Source of the DNA: Bagarius yarrelli
Taxonomy: Eukaryota; Chordata; Actinopteri; Siluriformes; Sisoridae
Direction of reading: 5' to 3'
Length of the DNA stretch: 64,000 nucleotides
NCBI GenBank assembly: GCA_005784505.1
Contig: VCAZ01000044.1
Location: forward strand, 2,678,810 to 2,742,809
Shown: one piece after another, positions 34,640 to 47,119 of the stretch
Numbering within the stretch: the stretch's first letter is position 1
How the letters are laid out: every line of letters starts with the position of its first letter
Made by a program: the position numbers and the translations under genes
The notes under the pieces: generated by a model
Seen by the model: only the letters and a program-made list of their open reading frames with translations
Database searches by the model: none
What the model was told of the DNA's origin: nothing

Positions 34640-35915
34640 GGGTAAATAGTCAACACTGTCCATGTTTCTGGTCGGCCAAATTAATGTAATTAAAATGAAT
34701 ATTCTTCCTACATTTTTATCTTTTTCAGTCTGTTCCTGTTTATATTCCCATATGTACTTTGATTCATTGGATTCAATTATATCATCCTACCTTTGGAAAG
34801 GTAAGCATCCTAGTTCAAAGACCCGAAAGGCATGGTGGCATGGCTCTACCCAATTTTCGTTTTTACTACTGGGCAGCAAACATTCAGTGTGTCATCTTTT
34901 GGGTGCACTTTTATAACCAACCTATTCAGCCTGCCTGGGTGGAATTGGAGATAAACTCTGTAAAAAACCTCTCTGTTTCTGCATTTCTTGGAACTGCACT
35001 CCCTATACCCTCAATTAAATCCATCAAAAATGCAGTTATTAGACATACCTTGAGAGTATGGGCTCAGTTCAGAAAATGCAGTGGTTTTTTGGGGTTTTTC
35101 TCTTTCCAGTCCTATCGTCTCTAACCATCTCTTTAAATTCTCTTTACATGATTCAATGTTTCAGGAATGATACAGTAAGGGCATCAAGCTTTGCAAAGAT
35201 CTCTATGTGGATCATAGGTTTGCATCGTTTGAACAGCTGTCTGAAAGGTTTAACCTATCCAAATTTCACATTTTTAGATATTTGCAAGTAAGACAATTCG
35301 TTAGCTCTTTAATATGAATTTCCCTGAGTCTCCAGATGCTAATATTATAGATCATTTCCCCTGATTGTCTCCACTGCGTAAAGGCCTAATATCCACTATT
35401 AATGGTGGACTGATGGAATTGAGTCACATTAAATGAAATCAAAACTGCTTGGGAAGATGAACTAAATCTGACACGGTCAGATGACACATGGAACTCAGTT
35501 CTTAAGCTTGTCAATTCAACCTCTTTATGCGCCCGCCATACTTTACTATAGTTTAAGGTTGTGCATAGGCCTCATTTCTCCAAAGTTAAGCTCTCTCGTT
35601 TTTACTAAGATATCGATCCTTGCTGTCATAAATGTAAAAGTGGAGAGGCATCTTTTATTCATATGTATTGGACATGCACCAATTTGGAAGAGTTCTGGAG
35701 GGATGTCTTTAGGACCCTGTCTTACATTCTTATTTACAATCTTGAACCAGATCCTCTGGTTGCTCTCTTTGGCATTATTCGAGAGGAAGTGCTCTTTTAT
35801 TTAAATGGAAGGATGCTGCGTCACCCACTCACGCCCAGTGGCTCACGGATATTATGTCCTGCTTGTCTCAGGAGAAGAATCAATATTCAATACGTAATTC
35901 AGACTTGAAATTTCA
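34640..35915 (+). pseudogene. L1 ORF2 C-terminal remnant
   Basis: Broken frames carry L1 C-terminal landmarks: LPNFRFYYWAANIQCVIFWV (34848-34905), LSVSAFLGTALPIPSIKSIK, and the Cys/His-type tail region HMYWTCTNLEEFWRDVF with PDPLVALFGII (35660-35785). The segment is nearly complete in length, but every block lies in a different frame. A 3' UTR follows to about 36178. Confidence 0.85.
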
Positions 35916-36178
35916 ACAGGTGTGGGGGCCCTTCCTTCGCTTATTTCGTATACATTTATAGTTTAATCACAAAACCCAGACATCCAGCTCCATGTTTTGC
36001 CTTGTTCTTTTTGTTTATTTCTTCTCCTTTTTTAAATATGCCTGGTGTTTAGCCTTTCTTAGACCTGTAAGGCTGGCTTGGAGTTAGGGATCTAACACAA
36101 ATTGTAAAAGTGTGCATTGGAACATTACATGTTTGCTTTGTTATATCCCTGTTTAAAATTAATAAAAATATTGCTGTT

Positions 36179-38371
36179 CTATAACATTTTTGAATTTTTT
36201 TTTACTTTTGTCTTTTTGCAAGCTTAGTAGTTTAACTATCATAAATGCTGCTGATGCTTCAAGTCTCTTATGAGTGTTTCCGTATCAGCACTACCATGTC
36301 TCCTCCAACAGAATAAATGCCATCTGCCAACTGGGTGGGTCCAGAGTCGTTTTTCAATTTTCTGAGGCTGGATTATTGAGGCTAGATTATTTGTTCCTCT
36401 GTAGAATATCTTTTCTGTCAGGTGTGCGGGGCAGCGCAAGAGGTTTTATTGATAATGTAAAGCTCCCGGGTGCCTCTATCTATCAAAAAATGAATTGCGT
36501 ATCTCTGCCGCTAAGAGATGCTGTCTCCACTGAGCTTGATCACCTATTTAAAGACAGGATCATTGAAAAGATTAATGCTTATACCTGACATTTTCACATC
36601 TTTGCTACTAACTTAGAAAACTTAGAGAGCCAAGTAAATCTATCATTTTGAACAATGTTACTTTATAGTACATGACCGAACAAATTATAAGACTACTCTT
36701 TGCTAAACATATTAAATACTGCTACACCTACACAACCACAACTTGACTGATTTCATCATAGACCACAGATTCAGATTTTGGGAAGATCAATACGGTTTGC
36801 CCTTTTCACTGTCTGTCAGGGCTTTATGTAGTCAATTTGCACAATTATCCTTCACTTATGAATTACTAAACTACGAATGGTGTACTGTGTATTATGCTTG
36901 GTTTTCTTTCCTTGTGATACTTATGGGCTTTGATATAATTAGATTTTTAAATTTAAATTTAGTTAGATGCTGCACTCTTTTTAAAAGAGTGACTAACAAT
37001 CTAATACAAACACATACACTATATGCCCAAAAGTCTGTACCTATATTGTACCCATAATGGATCCTCTCCTGCTTCTTCTTCAGAACCATCCGCTGGAATG
37101 TTTATATATTCTGTGCGCCATGTAGAAAAAAGAAATGTGTTAACCTGGCACCACACCTCAAACAGTTCACATACCTCACACATGCATCTTGACAGTGACT
37201 CCCACCAAACTGTTGTACACTCTTTGCAGTGCTCACTAGGGTCAGATGTAAATGGTCCCAACTAAAAAGATTCATCGCTAAATTCATTGCAAGGTGAAGT
37301 AATCCGCTCAATATAAAAGCCATCACATTGATGTTTGTTTTAACTCATAGCATGTTAACATACTTAACTCATAGTTAAAACATAGCAGAAACATCTTGAA
37401 CCAGATCTACTGCCCTCAGTTTCATTTTGATAAATTAGTTATAATACCCCATGAGCCCACCCTAAGCAACTAAATCTGTCAGGCTGACACTTTTGTTTCT
37501 CTGCTTTAGGAATGCCATGTCAGTCCTTACTCTGTGGTATTTGTGAAGAAAAAAATTCATTGTTCTTTAATGTGCATGTGACAAACATTTCTTAGTTTTT
37601 ATTTTTTTAATTAAAGCTACTTCCTTTACTACTGCTTGGTTCTCTTTAGCATGTAATAGGACATCTATAGTAAATAAATATTTTTTTTAAATTGGTGTTG
37701 GCCTTGAATTCTTTAATTAAGACAAGGGATTCTTATTTGTGGTGTTTGGGGTCCAAATACTTAGAATCAGTTGATAACTCCTTTGTAAAATGTCCCTTGC
37801 TCCAGCAAGCCTGGGAAGGTAGGCACTGTCATCAGTCCAAGCATCCTTATCACTTGGGAGTACAGTTGTGGTAAACGTAAAAATTTCCATCACACAGCGG
37901 GTACTCAGTGAATCTGAACTCATTGCAATAAATTGTATGTCCTGCTTTGGTGTTATAGGGCACATTTGGGAGCACATAATGCAGCCATAAACAGTAGATG
38001 TCAGCCAAATGAGCTGTATGGCAGGCATGTTCTGGTCATCAAGAAAGACAGGAATGCATACCTGTTGTGCTAGGGAAAAATGGCTGACAGAAAATTTTGC
38101 GCATAGACAATTTAAAGATAGCATCCTGAATTTTTAATATAGTTTTAAACACTGGCCATATTAATAGCCTCACTAATGTTCTTTTAAAAAAAACTATAGC
38201 TATCTAACAAGCACTCGTATCATCACTACAAATACATAATACCGTTAGTTTGCCATTATTTTTTCCAACCCTGGGTTTTCTTACTTTCAATTACACTGCA
38301 GAGCCCTGTTATCTGTAAAGATAAATAATTCATTTTGCGACGAATAACTATTAAATAAAGTGGGACAGTTA
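36179..38371. other. Mostly unassigned DNA
   Basis: Apart from the pol-like fragment at 36430-36588, no element is recognised. A Tc1-end-like acactatatgcccaaaag at 37016 is too short to call. Confidence 0.5.
36430..36588 (+). pseudogene. Possible Gypsy pol fragment (start of reverse transcriptase)
   Basis: In the 104-codon ORF at 36274-36588, the C-terminal 40 residues (VSLPLRDAVSTELDHLFKDR then IIEKINA) resemble the region just before the reverse-transcriptase core in Gypsy-type pol, where a regulatory helix precedes GIIEP-type motifs. The remainder is not recognised. Tentative. Confidence 0.45.
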
Positions 38372-38752
38372 AAAAGTATAGTCAAAGAGCAGGCAGGAGT
38401 CGGTACACAGTACCCCAATAGTAGCCAAGCAAACAAATTCAAAACACAAAGACAGAAATCAAAACCAGGATCAGAACAAAGAGTAGGCTGGAGAGCAAAC
38501 TAAATTTCATAATGTGCTTTAGCAACAGGCTAGTTCAAATAGTCCACGCACCGGACTTGCAAACATGCAAAGATCTAAAACCATGGGCACCAAAACACTT
38601 GGTAAGTTGCATCGCAAACAATACTTTACAAAGTGCTAAACACTAGAGCTAGCTTATATAGCGAAGCAAACAGGAAGTGACACCGGGAAGTACAACCGAA
38701 GAGACAGTTTTCAGGCAAGGGCGCCCTCTGGCAGTTGGGGGACGGATTTCTT
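38372..38752 (-). mobile_element. LTR-type repeat (-)
   Basis: Related to 40697-41032: both carry, on the minus strand, the order ggcgccctctgg- or ggcgccctcgcc-type block, acttcctgttkg with tatttaa or tatataa, then a TTTG-rich 3' half. Interpreted as an LTR of the same family, diverged. No partner sequence or target duplication found. Confidence 0.6.
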
Positions 38753-38837
38753 AAAAAAATATAGCATTATCAAGATCAAGAGACGTCTTCATATAGTCAA
38801 GCAACGTTTTTTTGGTAAAGAAACTTTACTGTCATTT

Positions 38838-39105
38838 ACTGTCAAACAGTAAAGAAGCTTTACTGTCATTTCAGACGCAGTACAAAGTAAAATAAAACAA
38901 CATTTTTCCCCACAGTTCTACACAAAACAACACAAAACAATAACAACAAAGAGCCATTTAACAGAACAACACAGAGCTAAAGACTAAAAGTAAATTGTCT
39001 TAGCAAACAGCAAGTGCATGTGTGCATCCTGGTGCAAACAGTGCAAGACAGACAGTGCAATAAACAGTACAGACATTAAACCAGACAATACAGTACAAAA
39101 ACAAG
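38838..39105 (-). mobile_element. L2/CR1-like LINE 3' tail (-)
   Basis: Reverse complement of the LINE tail at 63600-63815: ctttactgtcatttcag, aacaacatttttccccac, aacaacaaagagcc, then a region matching the gtgcaaacagtgcaa part of the 3' UTR. 5'-truncated. Confidence 0.78.
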
Positions 39106-39124
39106 ACGCTCAATTACATGCTAA

Positions 39125-39292
39125 TACAGTCCCCCATTTTGTAACCTTACAACCACAAACTTAAATGTTTTTTATTGAAATTTGATGTAATAGACCAACA
39201 CAAAGTAGCACATAATTGTGAAGTGGAACTAAAAAGATGCATGCTTTTCAAAATGTTCAGCAAATAAAAATCTGAAAAGCTCCTTTAACAGC
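39125..39292. mobile_element. Tc1-like terminal repeat fragment
   Basis: Begins TACAGT, then ttttgtaaccttacaacc, tgtaatagaccaacacaa and agcacataattgtgaag; I associate these with the end of a fish Tc1 subfamily. No transposase is attached. Confidence 0.65.
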
Positions 39293-40696
39293 AAGGGTGA
39301 AATTAGTACTGAATTTTTTTTTTATTTATGTAAATTTAAAAACAGTTTTCTATAGGATTATTTTTAGCATTTAAATTTTATATAGAGCATGTCGGATCCA
39401 ATTTATCCCTACATGTTATTTACAACATTAACAGAGATTTAATGGTTGTTATTGCAAACAGGTAGAAAAAAATGTTTTTTTTTTTTTAAGCAAAGAACGT
39501 TGTGGGTAAGGTTAAGGCTTTATTAGTTCATGATTAGTGCATATTTTAACTCATCATAAGTTAATATTTGAGTCAGTATTAATTTATGTATTATTAGATG
39601 AATAAATGACTATTTTTGTAAACTTGTGAGGAAGTAGACATATTCAGAGCCATGGTGCAAAACAAGATTTTATTTAGAAAAGAAGATTTTATCAGAGTCG
39701 TAGTCAGGAGGGAGGCAAGGGTCGGTACACAGAAGTCAAATAGAAAACAAAACCAGCCATAGATCAAAACCATGAACATTCATGTGGTTTTACTCCAGAT
39801 TAGACACACTTTATTGCCCATAGGTGTGAATGATGTGAAAGTGTGTGCACTCTGAGATTTGGGATTAACTGGAATTGCCTCACTGTCACTTCTACATATG
39901 TTTTATAATCTTGATAGACATTACATAATTCTGTTATTTTCTTAAAATGATATTTTAACACATAAGAATCCCAGAAAAAATAATTGCAGCAGTTAAAGTT
40001 GAAAATAAAACTGAATCGTATTTATATATGTAAGATCAAATATTACTCCGTTTGCACATTCTTTAAAGTGCCTTTATTCTGAAATTAACCAATTAGAGAG
40101 TATTTAAAATTGGCATCACAGTATGGCAAACTTCCCTGCAGTATATTTAACTATCGTCCATCTTGTTTAATTAATTAATTAAATGCAAACATCTAACCAA
40201 AATTCTATATTACTTACGATACAAATGGGGCCGGAACCTTTTCAAGCAGGTGACACCAAGCCATTTTAGTCCAGATTTAATCACTTTAATTTTTACACTA
40301 CAGATAAATTAGAGATGCCTACAAATTATGCTTTTTGACTGGGGAAGGAAACCGGAATTAATGCAAGCTTTCTGCACACAGGGCAGAGGAACAAATCAAC
40401 ACCACAGTCTAGGTGGTGCAGTCAGTGTTTCAGTTTATCCAAAGGGTGCTCATTAAGGTTTCGGTCAGCAATCTTTTTATCTAATAATCTGTATGAACCT
40501 GAATAAATGTTGCAAATTAATAGTTTAAATTAATTTATTTGAGTACTCTTGCATAAAAACATCAACAAATGAAGTTGTTATATTCATGATATTTATGTAG
40601 TTTATTTAGTAGTTATTGTGTTTATTATAATTAACCATTTTAAAACTGTTTCAAGGTTGTGCATTATTTACATAATTATTTTATGACATTCCTATT
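39293..40696. other. Mostly unassigned DNA
   Basis: Contains a short LTR-like fragment at 39640-39785 (aggcaagggtcggtacac shares aggagtcggtacacag with 38398). An AT-rich, conserved-looking block lies at 40080-40210. No gene. Confidence 0.45.
39640..39785 (-). mobile_element. Possible LTR fragment (-)
   Basis: Shares the gtcggtacacag block and a trailing caaaaccag with the LTR-type repeat at 38372-38752. Confidence 0.4.
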
Positions 40697-41032
40697 TGTT
40701 ACAACAATAAAGCGTTTATTAAACACAAAGACAGAGTCCAAAGAGTAAACGGTAAGCAGGCAAAAGATCATACACAGACAGGCAGAGTGAGGCAAACAAT
40801 CCAAATCGCAAGGCAGAGACGTAGTCGAAGAACAGGCAAATAAATCCAGAACCATAAATGCATAAATAAGTCCAAACGCTCGGTGAATTGCAAGGCAAAC
40901 AATACTTCGCGCCGATTAGCATAAAGCGCTAGTTTAAATAGCGAACCAACAGGAAGTGAACCCGGAAGTAAACCCGTAGGTCAATATTTTGGCGAGGGCG
41001 CCATCTGGCGACTGGGAGACGGATTCCTTACA
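40697..41032 (-). mobile_element. Probable solo LTR (-)
   Basis: On the minus strand it begins TGTAAGGAATCCG and ends GTTGTAACA, giving TG...CA ends over 336 bp. It contains a ggcgccctcgcc block, a possible TATA (tatttaaactagc) and, near its 3' side, gtttaataaacgct as a polyadenylation signal. No internal region adjoins it, and a clean target duplication is not evident. Confidence 0.65.
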
Positions 41033-41055
41033 ATTGTACAGTAATAAAAAATTTA

Positions 41056-41103
41056 ACTTACAGCATTTGGCAGACGCCCTTATCCAAAGCGACTTACATT
41101 TAT
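41056..41103 (-). mobile_element. SINE tail fragment
   Basis: agcatttggcagacgccc, tatccaaagcgacttac: reverse complement of the tail of the SINE family inserted in the L1. Confidence 0.75.
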
Positions 41104-42764
41104 CTCTTGTACTAAAAAGTACATAAAAGTCGCTTTGTTATTAGGACTGCTTTGATATAAGATTTTGGTCCACTTTTTCTATGTAATATTATTGTTTTGT
41201 GTTTTTATTTGTCAATATCAGTATTATGTTTTTTTTTGCATTTCACTAGAAAAGCAAAGTAACAAATCCTAGTGCACTTCTCAAGCATCACTATGTCTTT
41301 ATCTAATCAATAGTTAGCTCCTAAAGGGGCCATGGGATTACCCAAATTCAATCATGTTTGCGCAAATTATGTCTTACCAGACTGCTTTAAAAACAAGGAT
41401 CAGTATAAAGCAGGTTTTTCTAAGGAGCTACCACAGAAAAATGGAAAGGTATAAAATATTAATGTTCCTGCTTCAACTTCAAAAGTAGTAAGTGAGTGCA
41501 TTTTTTTTTCAATTAATCTTTGCATATCACCTTTTCTAATAATGTCCATGTTTTATGACAAATAAAGCTATAATGCATAATGTTATGTAATTTTTTAATG
41601 GACAACCTTTTTAATGCAATTGTCATCGAGGAACCAGACAGGAGCCAGAGATAATGATAAGACCCGTGACCAGACAGTGACTAAGTAGAGAGCTTGTGTT
41701 CAAATAGATTAAGTGATTGTTATGGACTAATGAGATGCAGATTTATCTTGTTAATACTCAGGCGAGTGTGCAGCACTGGTTTGGTGTTGAGCCTGGTGTC
41801 GCCAAGACAAAAATGTATAATCATATGTTTATAAAGAACAATGCATTGGGATAAATGTTTTGTTACTGTGTACGTTGTCTGCAAAGATTACATGGTAAAA
41901 CTTAATTAAGCTTACCTTTGTAGATGGTTTATAACCATGTCTGTTAATGATTAATAAATTATTTAAAATCGTTTTGTAGTGGAAATGCCCCACAGAACAA
42001 AGGTTTGTGGTAAGCTCATAAGCCTTTGAAGTAACATTCACCAAAACTGGTTGCTGTGAAAAGAACTGTTTTTGACAAGGTAAAATGAGTGTTTTTGTAC
42101 AGTACCAATAAGAATTTTTAATCAAGGTATACGATAGACTTAGTAAGCCCCTAAAAAATCACAGCAACTTGTGGAAAAATGGGAAGCCGATGACTCCTTT
42201 AATGCAGAAACCCTTTATCCCAGACACCCGCTCTCTCACCCTCCTCCGCTCTCTACACTCCTCCAGTTACTCAGTGGAAAAGAGTGTAATTGCTGAAAGC
42301 TTTTGGGTTTGAATAGTTAGTGTGCAGCTCATAAATTTATGCCTAATTAAAGAAGTTATATAAAAAAAGACACAGGACTAACTAAATAATTGGGCTGTTT
42401 GCACGTAAAATTTAATTTAATCAACAGACTTGACAAATTAACTGATAATTGGACAATATTTATTTCTAACATGTAATAGCTTACGGCAATATATATCATA
42501 CTTATTATTGGCTGGTAAGAAGACAAGTTATCATTTTAAACAATTTGGGTTTATTTTTTTTAATTAATTAGATCTTTAAACATCTAAAACCTCTGCAACA
42601 TTCACCTTTTATTCAATATCCTTTCTTTTTTTAAAATTTATATTCATAAGGCATATATACACTATTTTCTAATTATTCAGCCATTTTATATATTAAATTA
42701 CTTACAATTGCTGTTTGTGTGCATTCAAAAACAGCTGATTTTTTTACTCTTTTTTTCTTTTAGT
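41104..42764. other. Unassigned DNA
   Basis: AT-rich; short CT-rich stretch near 42225-42270; no family recognised. Confidence 0.5.
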
Positions 42765-42862
42765 TTTGGTGCACATGAAACCCAAGAAGCCAGTTTGGTA
42801 CCTCAGTTAACAAAAGCATCGTGAGTGGCTGTGAGTGGTGGCAAGGTTTGTAGTAGCTTATC
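42765..42862 (-). pseudogene. Gypsy integrase-region fragment (-)
   Basis: Reverse complement shares runs such as gttaactgaggtacca and actggcttcttgggt with 43871-43900 on the plus strand; both translate to LLTEVPxWLLG. It is therefore a second, inverted copy of part of the Gypsy fragment 1 kb downstream. Confidence 0.7.
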
Positions 42863-43257
42863 AGCAAAGAGTTAAGTGTCTGGTGCTGGATGCTCCAGTG
42901 ACATTCATTCGGATGAACTGGGCCTTTAAGATTTAAATGTGAATGACTGTGAGGTGTCAACTTTCTGGAAAAACAAGCTTGCTAATCTGATAAAGAAATA
43001 TAAATTTGTTTTCTCTAGATAATCATTCGATTGTGGTGAAGTGAAGGGGTGCTGTCACAAAATTTGTTTAAATGATGACCAACCCTTCCGGTTACATAAT
43101 TGTAGATTTCTCTGGCACATTACCAAACGTTAAGGGAGACACTTGATGAGATGAAGCAGATGGATATAATTTGAAAATCTTTCAATGACTGAACAATAGT
43201 ACAGTGAGGGATGCTCATACTCTCCCTCACTAATCAGAAGTTCTAGCAGAATGCTTA

Positions 43258-43970
43258 TAAAGAATGTATTTAACATCTGGGTACTACAACATCCCTTTAA
43301 ATGTGAAGGATAAAAAAATGCACAGCTTTTTTGCATTAGTACATCCATGCTCTCCCAAGTTTAGGAGGATCATGTGGTTGCAAGGCCAATTGTTTTTGAT
43401 TCAAAGTCATTTAATCCTGTTTACAATATATTCAGTCATTGTTTTTGTGAGAAAAAGTATACGGTTTGGACAGATACCAATGCACGTTATATTCTGACCA
43501 AACCGAGGCTTAATGCCTGTCAGCAGATGTGAGCTCTTTTCGAATTTGACACTCAATACATACCTGGGGGAAAAAAGTTGTAGCTGATGCACTAAGGCAG
43601 GAGCCTTTTGCTGCTTCCAGGATTCTTCACAGACCGACCAGAACACCATATTACATTTTAAGCCACAAAGCGGAGATGCTTGTGGTTGAGCAGGTGCAGG
43701 GTTGTTTAATGTGTCTTATGAAATTGTCCAGTGTTTCTAAATCCCAGTGTAGTAGTGCATCGCCCTATGGGCAATGGTCAAACTAAAATGTTTAAACGTA
43801 CTTTTGGGGACATGATCAGGTCCTTGCCACCACTTACGATGCTTCAGCCTCTCACGGCGCTTCTGTTAACTGAGGTACCACACTGGCTTCTTGGGTGTCC
43901 ATTTTTTCTGTATAAAAGGTGGCACCCTAGATGTGACACGCCGAGGTCTAAGTCTAATTGGCCTTAAATG
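43258..43970 (+). pseudogene. Gypsy pol fragment (reverse transcriptase start and integrase)
   Basis: Reads YLTSGYYNIPLNVKDKKMHS (the reverse-transcriptase DL.SGYxQI region), decayed RNase H-like sequence, then integrase-core PMGNGQTKMFKRTFGDMIRS (normally with NGQ.ER.N..L). Between these are large deletions. The integrase follows with VPHWLLGCPFFLYK and a chromatin-proximal tail. No LTRs flank it. Inactive. Confidence 0.8.
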
Positions 43971-44215
43971 CTGAATACTTAGTACATACTTTTTTATACA
44001 ACTGCACTAGACATAAAACTACAGGCTACCCACCTTTCTTTTTGATGTCATATAATTCCAGTGGATATTTTGTTTGAGACTGTAATTTTGGATGGGTATG
44101 TTGGGGGATAGATTGGACTGTTGATGTGAGTAAATATTTTCAGTCCCTGGGAGGCAATCTCACTTGAACAACAATATGCACGCCAACAACAGAGCAAACA
44201 GGCTGAACAGTATAC

Positions 44216-44645
44216 AGGTACATCTTGAAAGTTAGAATATCATGAAAAAGGTCAATATTTTTTGTCACTCGTTTCAGAAAGTGAAACCCACATATTATAT
44301 AGATTTATTACACATAAAGTGAAATATTTCAAGCCTTTATTTCCTGGAATTTTGATGATTATGGCTTATAGATAATGAAAACCCCAAATTCATTGTCTCA
44401 GAAAATTAGAATATTACATAAGATCCATAAAAATATGTTAAACAGAAATGTCAGGCTTCTAAAAAGTATGTTCATTTCTATGCACTCAATACATGGTTGG
44501 GCCTCCTTTTGCATGAATTACTACATCAATGCAGCACGACATGGAGGCAATCAGCCTGTGGCACTGCTCAGGTGTAATGGAAGCCCAGGTTGCTCAGTTC
44601 AGGGTTCAGTTGCTGGCCAATCAAGCACAGGATCCATAGACAAAT
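44216..44645 (-). mobile_element. Tc1/mariner-like transposon end
   Basis: Starts after a TA with caggtacatcttgaaagt, then ttagaatatcatgaaaaa, gtgaaatatttcaagcc and a second gaaaattagaatatt, giving two direct ttagaatat sites. The inner part (gcctccttttgcatgaat, atggaggcaatcagcctg, gctggccaatcaagc) would encode the C-terminal part of a transposase on the minus strand. The rest of the transposon is absent. Confidence 0.7.
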
Positions 44646-45950
44646 TACAGCATTCTTCAGTCCACAGCATTTTTAAATTATTTTTTCACAATTTAAAAAT
44701 TATTTTCCTTTCCTATCATCAGTCTTTTTGTGACACCTCATGTTTCACTGGCATCCAGTAATTGACCATAACGCCAATATGGTCTCATGACTGTTAAAAA
44801 GTTTTGAACAGTAAAGCTCTAGTTAGGTGTTAGATTTTCCCACAGCCCCATGATAATCCCATGATTATTACAAAAAATGTGATTTTTATGTGGAAACAGC
44901 CCCAAAAGGAGGTCCAATAGAAGTGAAATAAAGCAGAGGTGAAGCAGAGGTCCTTTGAGAGTGGTTAACCTAATAAAAGTAACATGTAAAACATATAAAA
45001 TGTTTGTTGTTAAGTTAATTAACAAAACACCTTGGTAGGTTGCAGTTGTGGCATACTTTTTCCATTTCCATTAAATGATGGATTAAACAGTGGTCTTTAA
45101 GATGTTCAAACCTTGGGATATGTTTTATAACCTGACCCTGCTTTAAACTTCTCCACAACTTTTAAAAAATAAATTAAATTAATTATTTCAAAATTGTATT
45201 AATTTATTCCCAACAGTCTTTTCTCTTCATTTTAAAGCGTTTCTCTCGGCTGCCGTCCTTACAGTACGTTTATGTGGATGATTTTTTTGCCCAATCAGAT
45301 TTCATGTGCTGCCATGCTAATCTAATCTGCCAAGGCCTTCAGAATCAGTAGTGCTGGCCCATGTAACTTAAACTATATTAGCAGTGGCCGATCGGTAATT
45401 GGTTAATATAATTAAAGCCATTTTTATATGAAAAATAAATAGAAAATTATTGCACAGAAAAGTATAGTTAGCAAAAAACGTCGGTACAGTTGAACTCGGA
45501 CATACTTAAAAATTTGTTTTTAAGGTAGAATTTTCCGGAAAAACGACAGTGAAAGTTCGGCTAACTCCAAAGTTAACTAGCTTGTCCCAGCCTGGGAAAG
45601 ATTTTTTAGACTAGTTACAATGAATGGTAATGCTGGCTTACAGCTTTTAAATGTATTATATCTTTTATTTATATTTTTAATGTTCTGTCATGTTATTAGA
45701 TACGGTGGTACAGTTGCAGTTGTAGTGTAGAGGTTTGAGTTGTGTTAACAGTCTTTCTGGATTTAGTAAAAGTTATTTTTACCCTCAATAAGCGAAATGC
45801 CTCTGTCTCTGTAATGCCACACCGTGCTTTATTGGGTTTTTGTATTGTATTGTTTTTTGTATTGATGTGGTGGTGGTATTAAGAGGTGTATAAGTCGGGT
45901 AAATCCCCATTGAAGGCCCAGGTACCAAATGCCCCGTCTGGCAGCCACTG
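44646..45950. other. Unassigned DNA
   Basis: No gene or repeat family recognised. Confidence 0.5.
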
Positions 45951-45973
45951 ATATATATATATATATATATATA
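45951..45973. repeat. (TA)n microsatellite
   Basis: About eleven TA units. Confidence 0.95.
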
Positions 45974-45974
45974 C

Positions 45975-46515
45975 ACCCTCAGAGGCTTGGGTGATAGGAG
46001 GAGGTCCATAGTTGTGGATAGTCCCATCCAGCACCTCAAACCTGAAATCAACAATGTGGATAACGTTGCCAATTGCTTTTTTGGCGATTGTATGGCGTCA
46101 CTGAAGAGGCCAGCTGGGGCATCCAGCAAAAAACCTGTCCATCCCAGACAGGTGCCTCTCTGTAGCCAACATAGCTGCCATGGATTGTTACCTGCTACCT
46201 CACCCCTTCTATTCAGGTCTAATTCACCTCCAACATTGTCATGGTATTCAGACGCACATCAGCCTAGCACGCTAAGATACAGGCCTAACCCACAAGCACT
46301 GATATTGACTCAAGCAACCTAATGGGTAAATTTGGGGCTACCAAAAAGCAAAGGCCACCAATGTCACACTTGGGAGCAAACTGTAACATCGACTGATAGC
46401 CATGACCGTTCAGACCCACCTGTGACATAATGCTTTTCAATTGGACGAACTGCACACATGCTTCAGACCAAAGGTCATAAGACGCAGCTCGGATTTCTAA
46501 AGGAAAACTTTATTA
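45975..46515 (-). mobile_element. DIRS-type fragment, 5' side (-)
   Basis: The right edge (46470-46500: aaaggtcataagacgcag followed by ctcggatttc) matches a DIRS terminal repeat; the preceding ataatgcttttcaattgg block matches the same repeat in other copies. The left part (gccaattgcttttttggc, caggtgcctctctg) resembles 5380-5510. No intact frame. Confidence 0.6.
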
Positions 46516-46935
46516 TCAAGAGTAACACGAGAGACCCCAAACACCACAATACAGATGTGCTTTCATTACACCTAAGCCAGACCCTCCTGCTCCACCGTCT
46601 TGGCTGTTGGGGTGCACCCTACACATAGCCACCTGGCCATGTGCCTGTCCAGGGGCCTTATGTACAAAAGGTTGCGTTAAATTAATACTAAAACATTGCG
46701 CACGTACAAAGCTGTAAATGTGCATATGCACAAAAAAAAAAATCAGATGTATCAAACTCTGCGTAAGAAGAATCCCACACATATTCTCTTTGTACATCCA
46801 AATAAACTGTACAAAGAGAATATGCGCAGACAAGCGCACATGCAAGCGCACTAAAACCCCACCATGTCTCCTCCCTCAAATAAATTAATTTAAATATGTA
46901 ATGAATCCACTTTGGCAAAATCAAACCACAAGAAA

Positions 46936-47067
46936 ATGGCAAAAGCAAGCAAGAAACAAAACTTTACAGAAAGTGAATTTGAGGTGCTAATATCAGAGGT
47001 AGAAACAAGAAAAAAATCCTTTTTGGAATTAATAACAATAGAAAAAAAATTGAGTGGGAGAGTTTGA
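46936..47067 (+). pseudogene. Harbinger Myb/SANT-like protein, truncated
   Basis: A 43-codon ORF starting MAKASKKQNFTESEFEVL and continuing ISEVETRKKSF, the first helix region of the Myb/SANT-like trihelix domain found in Harbinger accessory proteins (these normally bind the transposase and target DNA and help nuclear import). The frame ends at TGA 47065-47067; the following QKQSTQGI segment (an AVN..G-like block) continues only in a broken frame. The rest of the roughly 200-300 residue protein is missing. Confidence 0.7.
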
Positions 47068-47119
47068 CAGAAGCAGTCAACGCAGGGGATCTAAAAATCG
47101 TACTGTAACGATTATAAAG

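Larger units (their letters stand above)
31512..36178 (+). mobile_element. L1-type LINE with ORF1 and ORF2 remnants and two SINE insertions
   Basis: A 4.7-kb copy keeping L1 order: ORF1 C-terminal domain, inter-ORF spacer, ORF2 endonuclease, reverse transcriptase and C-terminal region, then a 3' UTR ending near aattaataaaaatatt (36155-36175). It is truncated at the 5' side within ORF1. Two copies of one tRNA-derived SINE interrupt ORF2, in opposite orientations (33501-33675 and 34442-34638). A deletion removes the catalytic part of the reverse transcriptase. Clearly inactive. Confidence 0.9.

Noticed and set aside
37016..37036. Tc1-like end (acactatatgcccaaaag)
   Set aside because: No further similarity follows, so it cannot be supported as an element.
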